From assembly GCF_022846655.1 (NCBI RefSeq), contig NZ_AP025667.1:2703001-2767000 (forward strand): a stretch of DNA of 64,000 bases. Reading direction: 5' to 3'. The translations under genes were made by a program, and so were the position numbers. Source of the stretch: Streptomyces seoulensis (GTDB lineage Bacteria > Actinomycetota > Actinomycetes > Streptomycetales > Streptomycetaceae). Shown one piece after another: positions 42,946 to 51,338 of this stretch. The notes below the pieces were generated by a model. That model was not told where the DNA came from and made no database searches. It saw nothing but the letters and a program-made list of their open reading frames with translations. The first letter of the stretch is position 1; the number at the start of each line of letters is the position of its first letter.

Positions 42946-45861
42946 CTACGCCGTCCGCAGGGCGGCCGACCGCGCGCACAGGTCCGCGCGGTTGGCCGAC
43001 CCGGTCTTGGTCATCAGGCTCGCGACGTGCTTCTCCGCAGTACGCGGCGAGATGAACAGGCGGTCGGCGATGTCCTTGTTGCTGAGCCGCTCCGCGAGCA
43101 GCCGGAACACCTCGAACTCCCTTACCGTCACCCCCTGCGTGCGCAGTTGCTCGGGGATGCCGCTGGTGCCGCTGCGGTGCTGGTGCACGGGAGCGCCGAG
43201 CCGGCGCAGTCCGGCCCGGCACGCGTTGGCCACGGCCGCGGTGTCCCGCTCGTGGAAGTAGTGCTCCGCGCTGCGCAGCCAGGCCACCGGGTCTCCCCAG
43301 CCGTCCTGGTGCGCCGCGTCGGCGACCAGCCGCAGCCCGAGGTGCCTGGCCATCGGGTACGGCTCCGCCACCGACAGGGCCGCCTCGACCCGGTCCGCCG
43401 CCCGGTCGGCCTCGCCCTCCCGGCCGAGCAGGACGGCGTCGGCGAGCAGGACGAACTGGCGGTTCCAGCGCATCCGGGCGACGGCCGTGGCGGTGATCTC
43501 CTCGTGCCGGGCGCGGTCCGCGGTACCGGCGAGCACGTCCAGCAGCAGCACCAGGCCGTGGGTGCCGCTGAGGTGGTAGGTGGAGGGGTTGTCCGCCTCC
43601 AGCGTCAGCACGGCCCCCAGTTCGGCCCGCGCCAGGTCCCGGTCCTCCTCCAGCAGCGCGCAGAAGGCGCGGGCCAGGCCGAAGCCCAGCGGTTCCTCCT
43701 GCGAACCCGATCCGTCCCACTCGGCGAACGCCGCCAGCGCCGCCTCCATCGCCTCACGGTCACCGAGGTGCGCCGCCAGCGCGGCCTGGGCCGTGAGCAC
43801 GTAGCGCACGGCCGGGGCCAGCCGCAGCCTGCGTACGACGGCCAGGCACCCGTCGGCGGCCGTCCGGGCGCCGTCGTAGTCGCCGCGCAGCACCGCGTCG
43901 AGGACGAGGATGCCGTCCACGGTGTGCACGATGCTGACCGAGCCCAGCCGCAGGGCCTCCTCGCGGGCCGCGAGCAGGCCCGTGGTGTCGCCCTCGGCGA
44001 GCCAGGCGTTGCCGCCGGTACGGGTGGCCGCGTACATGCGCTGCAACGGCAGCCGGTGCCGCTCGGCCGTGGCGAGCGCCCGCTCCAGCATCGCCGCCGA
44101 CTCCTCCGGGTCCCGCTCACGGGCCACCGTGGCCAGCAGCTCCCAGGCCTGGCAGGCGACCACGGGCAGGCCGTACCGCTCGGCGGTGTCGGCGGCCGAG
44201 CGGGCCAGCTTCTCGGCGTGCTGGGTACGGTCGGAGCCGGGCGTGTCCAGCGCCAGATAGGCCGCGGTGACATCGACCGCCGCGGTTACGGCCTCGTCGG
44301 GCGCGGCCGCCAGTACCTCGCGGGCGCGGACGATCTGTCGGTTGCCGTCCGACCAACGGCCCGCCGTGTGGGCGACCTTGGCCAGCCGGGTGTGCAGGGT
44401 GGCCAGCCGGGCCGGGCCCAGCTCCGAGCCGTCCAGCGCGTGCAGGTGCTCGGCCAGGTCGAGGGCGCGGGCGAAGTCCCCCGACTCGGCCAGCGCGGGC
44501 AGCAGATGTTCGAGCACCTCGGCCCGCGCCGCCGGATCACTGCCGGAGGCGAGCAGGTCCTCGGCCCGGCTGAGCAACGTCACCGCCGAGCCCAGCGCGC
44601 CCGCCGCCAGCGCCCGGCCGCCCGCCTCGGCGAACAGCCGCCCGGCGGCGGCGTGGTCCCCGACCTCACGGCGCAGACCGGCCGCCAGCGCGCACCAGTC
44701 GCCGGGGAGCTCCGGATGCAGCTCCTCGACGGCCTCGGCGCCCCGGCGGGCCAGATCGGCCCGCTGACCCGGTGTCATCTGGGTGAACAGCGCCTCCACG
44801 GTGAGCGAGTGCCGGAAGGAGTACCAGTCCGGCGCGGGCTCGTCGGGCAGCACCAGACGGGCGGCCACGCCCGCGTGCAGATGGCTGAGCAGGGCCCGGT
44901 CGTCGATGCCCGTCATGCGCTGGAGCACGGTCAGCGGAAACCTCTTGCCGAGCACGGCGGCGGCCGACAGCAGGGTCAGGCCCTGTGCGCCGAGGCGGTC
45001 GATACGGCGCAGGATGCCACGGGCCAGGGACGAGGAAACGTCACTGCGCAGATCGCCGACCGCGCGCCAGCCCTCCGTCCCCTGCACCAGGGTGCCCGCC
45101 CCGATCATGGACTGGAGCAGTTCCTCGACGAGGTACGGGCTGCCGGCACTGTCCTCCCACAGCCGCAGCAGGACCTCCGCCGGCACCTCGTCGGGGGAGT
45201 CGGCGCCGAGCTGGGCGGCGACCATGTCGTGGACCTGGGGGCGGGTCAGCGGCGCCAGTTCGAGCAGTGTGGCCGCGCCGCGCCGCCGGGCCGACTGGGC
45301 CAGGTCGAGCGCGTCGCTGAAGTCGGTGCGCACGGTGGCCAGCAGCAGGACCGGCGTGTACTCCAGGTTGTCGATCAGGTACTCCAGGACGCCCAGCGTC
45401 TCCGGGTCGGCGTCGTCCAGGTCCTCCAGCAGCAGGAGCTTGCCCTGGCCGCGGGCGGCGGCGATGAGCAGGCGCAGCACCGCCTCGCCCAGGATCACCA
45501 TGGAACTGCTCTCGCGCTCGCCGTTGTCCCAGTCGGGGATCAGCCGCCCGAGGACCGGCCGGTAGGGGCCGAGCACCAGGTCGTCGAGGGGCTCGCCACT
45601 GCGGAACAGGGACATCAGCGCCTCGGTCAGCGGCCTGAACGGCACGGCCGGACCGGTGGTGCTGCTGCGGCCGCGCAGCACGCGCATACCCGCGCCCAGC
45701 GCACCGCCCACGGCCTCGGCCGCGAGCCGCGACTTGCCGACCCCGGCCTCGCCGACCAGGAACACGACGCCGCCGCGCCCCTGCCGGGCTTCGGACAAGG
45801 CCCTGTCGAGCGCGCTCAGTTGGGAGTCCCGCCCGACCAAGGAAGGCGCATGGGAACGCAT
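42946..45861 (-). CDS. LAL-type LuxR regulator (AAA ATPase + HTH)
   Basis: 971 residues. The N-terminal AAA ATPase has Walker A LVGEAGVGKSRLAAEA (~36-51) and Walker B LLLLEDLDDADPETL; the long middle is helical, TPR/MalT-like; the C-terminal LuxR helix-turn-helix is TVREFEVFRLLAERLSNKDIADRLFISPRTAEKHV (~908-942). LAL proteins are usually pathway-specific activators of antibiotic clusters. The ATG has no ribosome site, but TATCAT lies 8 bp upstream of it, pointing to a leaderless transcript. It sits between the NRPS and the lanthipeptide-like units, so it may control both. Confidence 0.9.
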   Translation of the reverse strand: MRSHAPSLVGRDSQLSALDRALSEARQGRGGVVFLVGEAGVGKSRLAAEAVGGALGAGMRVLRGRSSTTGPAVPFRPLTEALMSLFRSGEPLDDLVLGPYRPVLGRLIPDWDNGERESSSMVILGEAVLRLLIAAARGQGKLLLLEDLDDADPETLGVLEYLIDNLEYTPVLLLATVRTDFSDALDLAQSARRRGAATLLELAPLTRPQVHDMVAAQLGADSPDEVPAEVLLRLWEDSAGSPYLVEELLQSMIGAGTLVQGTEGWRAVGDLRSDVSSSLARGILRRIDRLGAQGLTLLSAAAVLGKRFPLTVLQRMTGIDDRALLSHLHAGVAARLVLPDEPAPDWYSFRHSLTVEALFTQMTPGQRADLARRGAEAVEELHPELPGDWCALAAGLRREVGDHAAAGRLFAEAGGRALAAGALGSAVTLLSRAEDLLASGSDPAARAEVLEHLLPALAESGDFARALDLAEHLHALDGSELGPARLATLHTRLAKVAHTAGRWSDGNRQIVRAREVLAAAPDEAVTAAVDVTAAYLALDTPGSDRTQHAEKLARSAADTAERYGLPVVACQAWELLATVARERDPEESAAMLERALATAERHRLPLQRMYAATRTGGNAWLAEGDTTGLLAAREEALRLGSVSIVHTVDGILVLDAVLRGDYDGARTAADGCLAVVRRLRLAPAVRYVLTAQAALAAHLGDREAMEAALAAFAEWDGSGSQEEPLGFGLARAFCALLEEDRDLARAELGAVLTLEADNPSTYHLSGTHGLVLLLDVLAGTADRARHEEITATAVARMRWNRQFVLLADAVLLGREGEADRAADRVEAALSVAEPYPMARHLGLRLVADAAHQDGWGDPVAWLRSAEHYFHERDTAAVANACRAGLRRLGAPVHQHRSGTSGIPEQLRTQGVTVREFEVFRLLAERLSNKDIADRLFISPRTAEKHVASLMTKTGSANRADLCARSAALRTA

Positions 45862-45939
45862 GAACGCAGATGATAATCGGAATATCGGGATGTGCGGCAG
45901 GTGCGAGAAAAGCGGACCGTTCTCCTAGGGAGACGCGGC

Positions 45940-45969
45940 GGCGCGGGTCCCGCCGAGCGGGCCCGCGCC
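45940..45969 (-). terminator. Terminator after lanA-like gene
   Basis: A strong hairpin: a 13-bp GC stem (GGCGCGGG and CCCGC paired with GCGGG and CCCGCGCC, one bulged T) and a 3-nt loop. It lies 29 bp past the lanA-like stop on the minus strand and separates the lanM-lanA unit from the LAL gene, which has its own promoter. Confidence 0.6.
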
Positions 45970-45997
45970 ACCACGAGGTCGAGAAGCCGAGCAGGTG

Positions 45998-46210
45998 TCA
46001 TCTGGGGGCGGACACCGAGGTGTCGATCGTGCTGAGCGTGATCACGAAGCCGCTGGTCAGCACCATGCCCGCCAGCACCCGGGCCCGCGCGCAGGCACGG
46101 TTGCGGCCCTTGAGCGTGATGCCGCCCGCCGCGTCCTGCTCGACGGCCGTGGTGTCGGCGGCGACATCGGCGGTGGCGGTCATGTCGGCGGCGGCGAAGT
46201 TCTGGTCCAT
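45998..46210 (-). CDS. Lanthipeptide-like precursor peptide (Ser/Thr-rich, Cys-poor)
   Basis: 70 residues with AAGGGGA upstream of the ATG. The first 30 residues are acidic (MDQNFAAADMTATADVAADT...) and end in a double glycine (DAAGG, 26-30), like a class II leader. The remaining 40 residues begin ITLKGRNRACARARV and end LTSGFVITLSTIDTSVSAPR, with eight Ser/Thr in the last 19 positions but only one Cys (position 40). It lies 106 bp after lanM on the same strand, the usual neighbourhood of a LanM substrate. No similar peptide is known to me; assignment as precursor rests on size, GG motif and location. It could instead be a small membrane-active peptide. Confidence 0.6.
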   Translation of the reverse strand: MDQNFAAADMTATADVAADTTAVEQDAAGGITLKGRNRACARARVLAGMVLTSGFVITLSTIDTSVSAPR

Positions 46211-46316
46211 GACGGTGGTCCCCTTCTGAAGTCCGTGCGAGGTGCACGGGGTGGAGGTGGAGCAAGGCCGTGGTGCGGTCGATCGGTCTTTTGGGGTGGT
46301 GCGGTCGGTGGGCCGG

Positions 46317-49300
46317 TCAGGGGGCGGGATGCCCCAGGAGCGTGAGGGACGGCACGGCGTCGGGGCGGGCCAGACGGAGCAGGCCGTAGCCGATGCCGGA
46401 GAGTCCGGTCAGCAGTCCGGGCGAGGGCACGTGGTTCGGGGTGGCGCAGCGGTGGGCCTGCGCCTCGACCAGCGCGAGCGCCTGGCCGGTGCGGTGGGCC
46501 GGGGTCCCGGCGGTGCCCCGGCCGCCCCGCGCGGCGAGCTCGGTCAGCGCCTCCAGCGTGCCGAGGGTGCCGTGCCCGAGGCTCAGGTCGGGGCACACGT
46601 CGGTGTCCGCGAGCAGGGCCCCGGCCACGTCAGCGCCTTCGGGCAGCCGGGAGGCGGCGGCCGCCACCCCGGCGAGGCCGGAGGACCAGGACAGGTCGGC
46701 CGGCGCCGCGACCGCGTCCCGGAGCGCGTCGCGCAGCAGAGCGTGGGCGACGACGGTGTGCGCGGCGGCGCGTTCGGGCCGCACGGCCGCGTACCGCAGC
46801 AGCGCCCAGCCGATCCCGGCCGCGCCGTCGGCGAAGCCGGGGGCCGTTTCGGTGCCGGCCGCCGCGGTGGACGGCCGGTCCCCGACGGTGGCGGCCAGGC
46901 GGTCCGCCACGGAGTCCGCCAGCCGCAGCGCCTCCGGCGCCCCGGTCGCCTCGTGCACGGCGACCGCGGCGGCCAGTGCCCCGGCCGCTCCGCCGGCCAG
47001 CCCTGGGTCGGAGCAGGCCGCCACGGCGTGGCCGAGCGCGGCGAGCCCGTCCGGCAGGCAGGCGAGCAGGTCCTCGTCCAGCAGCGCCGACAGCCGTACC
47101 AGGGCGTGCACGATGCCGCCGAGTCCGTCGTACGCCCCGGGACCGGCCGCCGCGCTCAGCTCCGGGTCCGCGGCGAGCGCCTTCAGCAGCGCGGGCAGCG
47201 GCTGTACGGCCTCCCGGGCGAGGTCGGCGTACCGTCCCGACCCGGTCAGCGCGTCCAGGTGTGCCAGGAACAGCGCGACGCCGCAGTAGCCCTGTGCGAG
47301 TCCGGCCCCCATGGGCAGCACCGCCCAGTGCGGTCCGGAGACCCGCTCGATGCCGAGCCAGTTGGTGCGGCCCTCGGCGCGCACCGCCCGGGCGGCGATC
47401 TCGTCGGCGATCCCGCAGGCCGCGGCCAGCAGCCGGGACGGCTCGGGCACGACCGCGGGGACCGGTGACACCGCCAGTTCGGACCGGGGTCCGTCCGCCG
47501 GGGAGCCGGCGCCGCGTGCCGCGAGGGTGGCGGAGACGATCCACTCCTGGTCGTGACAGCCGACCTCGTCCATCCGGGCGATCTTCTCCCGGACGGCGGT
47601 CAGGGCGTCGACCGGCAGCAGGCCGGACAGCCAGGTCCCCCCGGCCGTCCGGACCCCCGTACCGGACGGCCGGTGGACGAAGAGGGGCACGTCCCCGCGC
47701 CACAGGTCCGCCGTCTCGTGCTCGACGAGACGCCGGCGCACCGCGTCGTCCTCGGACTCCGTCCACAGCACCGCGAAGACGCTCTCGCGGGCCAGCGCGT
47801 CGCGGAGCAGGGCGGGATGGGCGGACTCCTCCAGCAGCGTGGCGTACAGCCGGGTCGAACGGGCGATCAACCGGGCCGGGTTGTCGGCCCATGACGTCAA
47901 CAGGCCGCCCTCGGATCGCAGTTCGGCCCCGTGCGCGGCGATGGCCGCGTAGGCCGCGCGGAAACCCTCCAGCAGGGCCGCGCGGTGGTCGGCGCCGTCC
48001 AGGGGATTGCCGCCGCCGGGCAGCGGGTGGTTCTGCGCGGCCGGGCTCACCACCGCGCCGCGGACGGCCCGCATGGTGTCCGTGCCGCTGTCCTCCCAGC
48101 GCAGCCCTTCGCTCGGGTAGGTGCCGTCGGTGGAGCGGCCGAGTGCCGAGATGTCCAGCGCGCCGTGCTCCCCGATCAGCAGATGGGGCAGCAGGCAGGT
48201 GCGGTGCACCGACGCCTGGAGGGCGTCCGCCGCCGGGTCGGCGCCGGCGGTCATGGCCTGAGGGAGACCGGTGTGCAGCAGCGTCTCCGCGTCCACCAGC
48301 ACCGGCTGGTCACCGCAGGCGATGACGTTCTCGTAGTGCATGTCCGCGCCGTCGACCGCGTACAGCAGCGCCAGCAGGGCGCCCTGGCGGCGGTAGAAGG
48401 CGTCGGTCTCGGTCACCGACCGGCACCAGCGGTGCGCGACGAACTCCAGCCAGCCGTACCCGTCCCGGCGCAGGGTCCGGGGCGTGCGCAGCCGCAGTCC
48501 GGGGACCTTGCCGCCGAGCCAGTCGACCAGCCCGTCCAGGAGCGCGTGCTGCTCCAGCGACCGCGGCTTGTACACCAGCCGGCCGCCGTGTGCGAAGCGC
48601 AGGATCGCGACCGACCGGTTGCCCTGGTGCGCGTCCCCGAGGCCGAGGTCGGCCCGGACCAGCGGGCCCGGCTCGCGTCCGTCGAGGAGCCCGGCGGTCA
48701 GCTCGTCCCGGTCCGACCGGAACCGTGTCACCAGTTCGATCGCGGCGTCGGCGGCGTCCAGCGCGGTCTGCCCCAGCATCCGGGCCAGCACCGGGTAGGC
48801 GGTGAGGAGTTCCGTGAGGCCGCGCCGGGTCCGGGTCGTGGCGACGAAGGAGGCGAACCGTTCGCGGGGTCCCGCGCCCGGAAGCCGGCCGGCCCGCCGG
48901 GCGGAGTCGAGTTCACGCACCAGGGTACGGGCGGCCTGCCGGACCAGTTGCTGCGTCAGCCGCTCCTCCAGCGCGCCCCGCCACACCGCCTGTTCGGCCG
49001 TCGGCAGTCCCGCCAGCGCGCCGTCCAGACGTGCGGTGGCCGGCTCGACGAGCAGCCGCACGACCGGGGCGAACACGTCCGGGCCCTCGGCCGCCGTGCC
49101 GGAGTCCGGGAAACCGGCGGCCTCGACCAGGTCCGTGAAGTCCTCGTCGGCCAGAGCCTGTTCGACGTACGCGGCCCAGGCGGGGCGCCCGGTCCGGGCG
49201 GCCAGCCGCTCGGCGGGCTCCGCCGCGAGAGCCGCGGCGGTGTCCTGGTCCACCCCCAGGTGGGCGAGGCGTGCGGCGAATCCCGTCACGTCGCCGACCG

Positions 49301-49484
49301 CCCACGGCACGGGACCGGCGGCGGTCCGGGCCTGCGCCGCGGGGAGGTCCGGGGCGGCGAGCCGTTCCGCGAGGGACAGCGCCGGGGCCCACCAGGCGGT
49401 CGGCAGGCCGGCGCTCCAGGGAGTCGGGAGGATGGCGGTCGAAGTCACGAGATGAAGGTCGCAGGTTCCCCGCACCCCCCACAT
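46317..49484 (-). CDS. Class II lanthipeptide synthetase (LanM-like) with zinc-less cyclase domain
   Basis: 1055 residues. The kinase-like dehydratase (DUF4135) is intact: D284/H286 in GDAHQGNR, K306 in VYKPRSL, D381-x-H383-x-x-N386, D398 and R538/T544, all spaced as in CylM, so Ser/Thr phosphorylation and elimination should work. The LanC-like C-terminus keeps the alpha-toroid repeats (GLGGIVHALVRL, GAAGIGWALLRY, GLSGIGYGLLRL), but the WCHG motif reads WSSG and the second CHG reads GHG (SLGHGTLG), removing both zinc cysteines. Cyclisation to lanthionine is therefore doubtful. Start uncertain: ATG 49484 or GTG 49448. Divergent from two LuxR genes. Confidence 0.88.
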   Translation of the reverse strand: MWGVRGTCDLHLVTSTAILPTPWSAGLPTAWWAPALSLAERLAAPDLPAAQARTAAGPVPWAVGDVTGFAARLAHLGVDQDTAAALAAEPAERLAARTGRPAWAAYVEQALADEDFTDLVEAAGFPDSGTAAEGPDVFAPVVRLLVEPATARLDGALAGLPTAEQAVWRGALEERLTQQLVRQAARTLVRELDSARRAGRLPGAGPRERFASFVATTRTRRGLTELLTAYPVLARMLGQTALDAADAAIELVTRFRSDRDELTAGLLDGREPGPLVRADLGLGDAHQGNRSVAILRFAHGGRLVYKPRSLEQHALLDGLVDWLGGKVPGLRLRTPRTLRRDGYGWLEFVAHRWCRSVTETDAFYRRQGALLALLYAVDGADMHYENVIACGDQPVLVDAETLLHTGLPQAMTAGADPAADALQASVHRTCLLPHLLIGEHGALDISALGRSTDGTYPSEGLRWEDSGTDTMRAVRGAVVSPAAQNHPLPGGGNPLDGADHRAALLEGFRAAYAAIAAHGAELRSEGGLLTSWADNPARLIARSTRLYATLLEESAHPALLRDALARESVFAVLWTESEDDAVRRRLVEHETADLWRGDVPLFVHRPSGTGVRTAGGTWLSGLLPVDALTAVREKIARMDEVGCHDQEWIVSATLAARGAGSPADGPRSELAVSPVPAVVPEPSRLLAAACGIADEIAARAVRAEGRTNWLGIERVSGPHWAVLPMGAGLAQGYCGVALFLAHLDALTGSGRYADLAREAVQPLPALLKALAADPELSAAAGPGAYDGLGGIVHALVRLSALLDEDLLACLPDGLAALGHAVAACSDPGLAGGAAGALAAAVAVHEATGAPEALRLADSVADRLAATVGDRPSTAAAGTETAPGFADGAAGIGWALLRYAAVRPERAAAHTVVAHALLRDALRDAVAAPADLSWSSGLAGVAAAASRLPEGADVAGALLADTDVCPDLSLGHGTLGTLEALTELAARGGRGTAGTPAHRTGQALALVEAQAHRCATPNHVPSPGLLTGLSGIGYGLLRLARPDAVPSLTLLGHPAP

Positions 49485-50012
49485 GGGGAACCAGCCCCCA
49501 TATTCTCCGCCGACCCCCGCCCCGCCACCCGAGAGTGAGTACGCGACAGGAGGAAACCGCAGCTCAGCGATGGTGGGTGAGCAGTACCCAGGTAGGGGAG
49601 GCCCCACCCCCGTGGATGACGCCGGCGCGGCTTTCCCACCACTCCGCCCCCACCCGCACGGCCCGCGACCCCCATGCTCCGGCCCCGTGCGTGTCGCCGA
49701 CCCCTATTCCGGCACGCCCGCCCCCGGTCCCGTCCCCGGAGAATCCGTCGCGCCCTCCCCATCCCCGCCCGGACTCCCGCACCGACGGGCCCGGTTCGGC
49801 ACTCTTCGTGCCACCCCACGCCCCCGCACGGCCCCCACGGGGCGACCGCACAGGGCCTCCGCCCTGCCCCCGTACCCCCGGACCGGGGGCGGGCCGGGAA
49901 AGGTGGGGACCGATTACGGATGCTCCCGGCCGGGCCGCGGCGGCAAGGTCCTGTCCAGTACCCGGCACCGCCCGCAGTACGGCAGGGCGGACGACCTTCC
50001 AAGGAGCAGCAG
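49485..50012. other. Long C-rich divergent intergenic region
   Basis: 528 bp between lanM (leftward) and the first small luxR gene (rightward), with no supported gene. From about 49600 to 49900 the plus strand is strikingly C-rich, with many CCCC and CCGCCCCC runs. TATGGGG-type elements sit beside lanM (CCCACATGGGG at 49478, and CCCCCATATTC just after). A TACCCAGGTA palindrome-like element occurs at 49587. Ribosome site AAGGAG for luxR is at 50001-50006. Presumably holds both promoters and regulator sites. Confidence 0.5.
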
Positions 50013-50624
50013 ATGGGAGCACCCGTACCCGTCGGTGTGGTCGCCCTCGACCCGGTGCTGGAGGCCGGTATCCGAAGCACCCTCCTCGGGTTCCCGGAAC
50101 TGACCGTGTGCGAGGACGGTGAGGCGCGTGTCGCCGTGCTCACCGTGGACCGGCTCGGTCCCGCCGAACTCGACATGGTGCGCACGACCCGTGCTCAGCC
50201 GAACCGCCCGGCCATCGTCCTCGTGGCGGGCGCCCTCGCCTCCGGCGACGCCCTGCACGCCCTCGCGGCCGGCGCCCGCGGTCTGCTGCTGCGCCGTGAG
50301 GCCGACGCCTCCCGGCTCGCCCACGCGGTGCTGGCCGCCGCACGCGACGACTGCACCCTGCCCCCGGACCTGCTCGAACAGGTCCTGGACCGGCCCGGTG
50401 CCGCCGGGCACGACACCGACGGCTGGGCGGGCAACGCCCTCTCGGACCGGGAGCGTTCGGTGCTGCGGCTGGTCGCGGACGGGCACGAGACGGCGGAGAT
50501 CGCCCAGCGCCTCGCCTACTCGCCGCGCACCGTGACCAGCGTCGTCCACGACATCACCCAGCGGTTCCGGCTGCGCAACCGCGCCCACGCCGTGGCCTAC
50601 GCACTGAGAGCGGGGCTCCTGTGA
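50013..50624 (+). CDS. Small LuxR-family regulator 1
   Basis: 203 residues. The C-terminal LuxR HTH is LSDRERSVLRLVADGHETAEIAQRLAYSPRTVTSVVHDI (~140-178). The N-terminal ~110 residues resemble a degenerate receiver domain but lack clear phospho-acceptor Asp and Lys residues, so activity is probably not phosphorylation dependent. The ATG has AAGGAG six bases upstream. It overlaps the next luxR by 4 bp. Pairs of such orphan regulators are often linked to class II lanthipeptide clusters in actinobacteria; regulation of lanM and lanA is a reasonable inference. Confidence 0.85.
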   Translation: MGAPVPVGVVALDPVLEAGIRSTLLGFPELTVCEDGEARVAVLTVDRLGPAELDMVRTTRAQPNRPAIVLVAGALASGDALHALAAGARGLLLRREADASRLAHAVLAAARDDCTLPPDLLEQVLDRPGAAGHDTDGWAGNALSDRERSVLRLVADGHETAEIAQRLAYSPRTVTSVVHDITQRFRLRNRAHAVAYALRAGLL

Positions 50625-51301
50625 CCACCACCCTGACCGCCGCCCGTACGGCCCCGACGGCCGCCTCCACCGTCCTCACGGCCATCCCGGCCCCGGCCCC
50701 CGTCCCGCCCAGGCCGATCCGGCTCCGGTTCCTCGCCCCGCGTCACGCCGAGCGCGTCCGCCTCCTCGCCCTCCGCGCCGGACTGGTCCAGGCGGGCGAC
50801 GCGACCCGGTCCGGCGCGGACCCGTACGACCCCCGCGCCGTCACCGTGGTCGTGGCCGACGACGTGGAACAGGCGCTGCGCGGGGCCCGCGAGCCCGGAC
50901 CGCTGCTGATCGTGTGCGACACCGTCACGCGCGCCGGACTGATGCTGGCCGTGCGCGCCGGAGCGGTCGTGCTGCGGGCCGCTGACCTCGGCGAGGAGAC
51001 CCTGCCGGCGGCCGTCCACCGGGCCGGCCACCCGCACCAGAGCATCCCGTACCCGGTGCTCTCGCAGTTGCTCACCACCGACCCCCGGCAGTGGTCGGGC
51101 GGTGAGGAGCCCGCGCTGACGCCCCGGCAGACCTCGGTGCTGCGGCTCATGGCCGACGGGCACCACAACGCCGACATCGCCCGGCTCCTGTCGTGCTCCG
51201 AACACACCGTCAAGAACGTGATCTACGACGTCATGTCCCGCCTGCACGCCCGCAACCGCGCCCACGCGGTCGCCCACGCCGTACGCCACGGCCTCATCTG
51301 A
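50621..51301 (+). CDS. Small LuxR-family regulator 2
   Basis: 226 residues from a GTG that overlaps the previous stop (GTGA). The C-terminal HTH is LTPRQTSVLRLMADGHHNADIARLLSCSEHTVKNVIYDVMSRL; both proteins end in nearly the same NRAHAVA(H/Y)A(V/L)R sequence, showing they are paralogues. The N-terminal part starts with an Ala/Pro/Thr-rich stretch (1-33) and then a receiver-like fold without obvious acceptor residues. Coupled translation suggests that the two act together, perhaps as a heterodimer. Confidence 0.85.
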   Translation: MTTTLTAARTAPTAASTVLTAIPAPAPVPPRPIRLRFLAPRHAERVRLLALRAGLVQAGDATRSGADPYDPRAVTVVVADDVEQALRGAREPGPLLIVCDTVTRAGLMLAVRAGAVVLRAADLGEETLPAAVHRAGHPHQSIPYPVLSQLLTTDPRQWSGGEEPALTPRQTSVLRLMADGHHNADIARLLSCSEHTVKNVIYDVMSRLHARNRAHAVAHAVRHGLI

Positions 51302-51338
51302 GACCTAGCTGGGGCGACGGCGGTGCCCCGCGCCGGGA

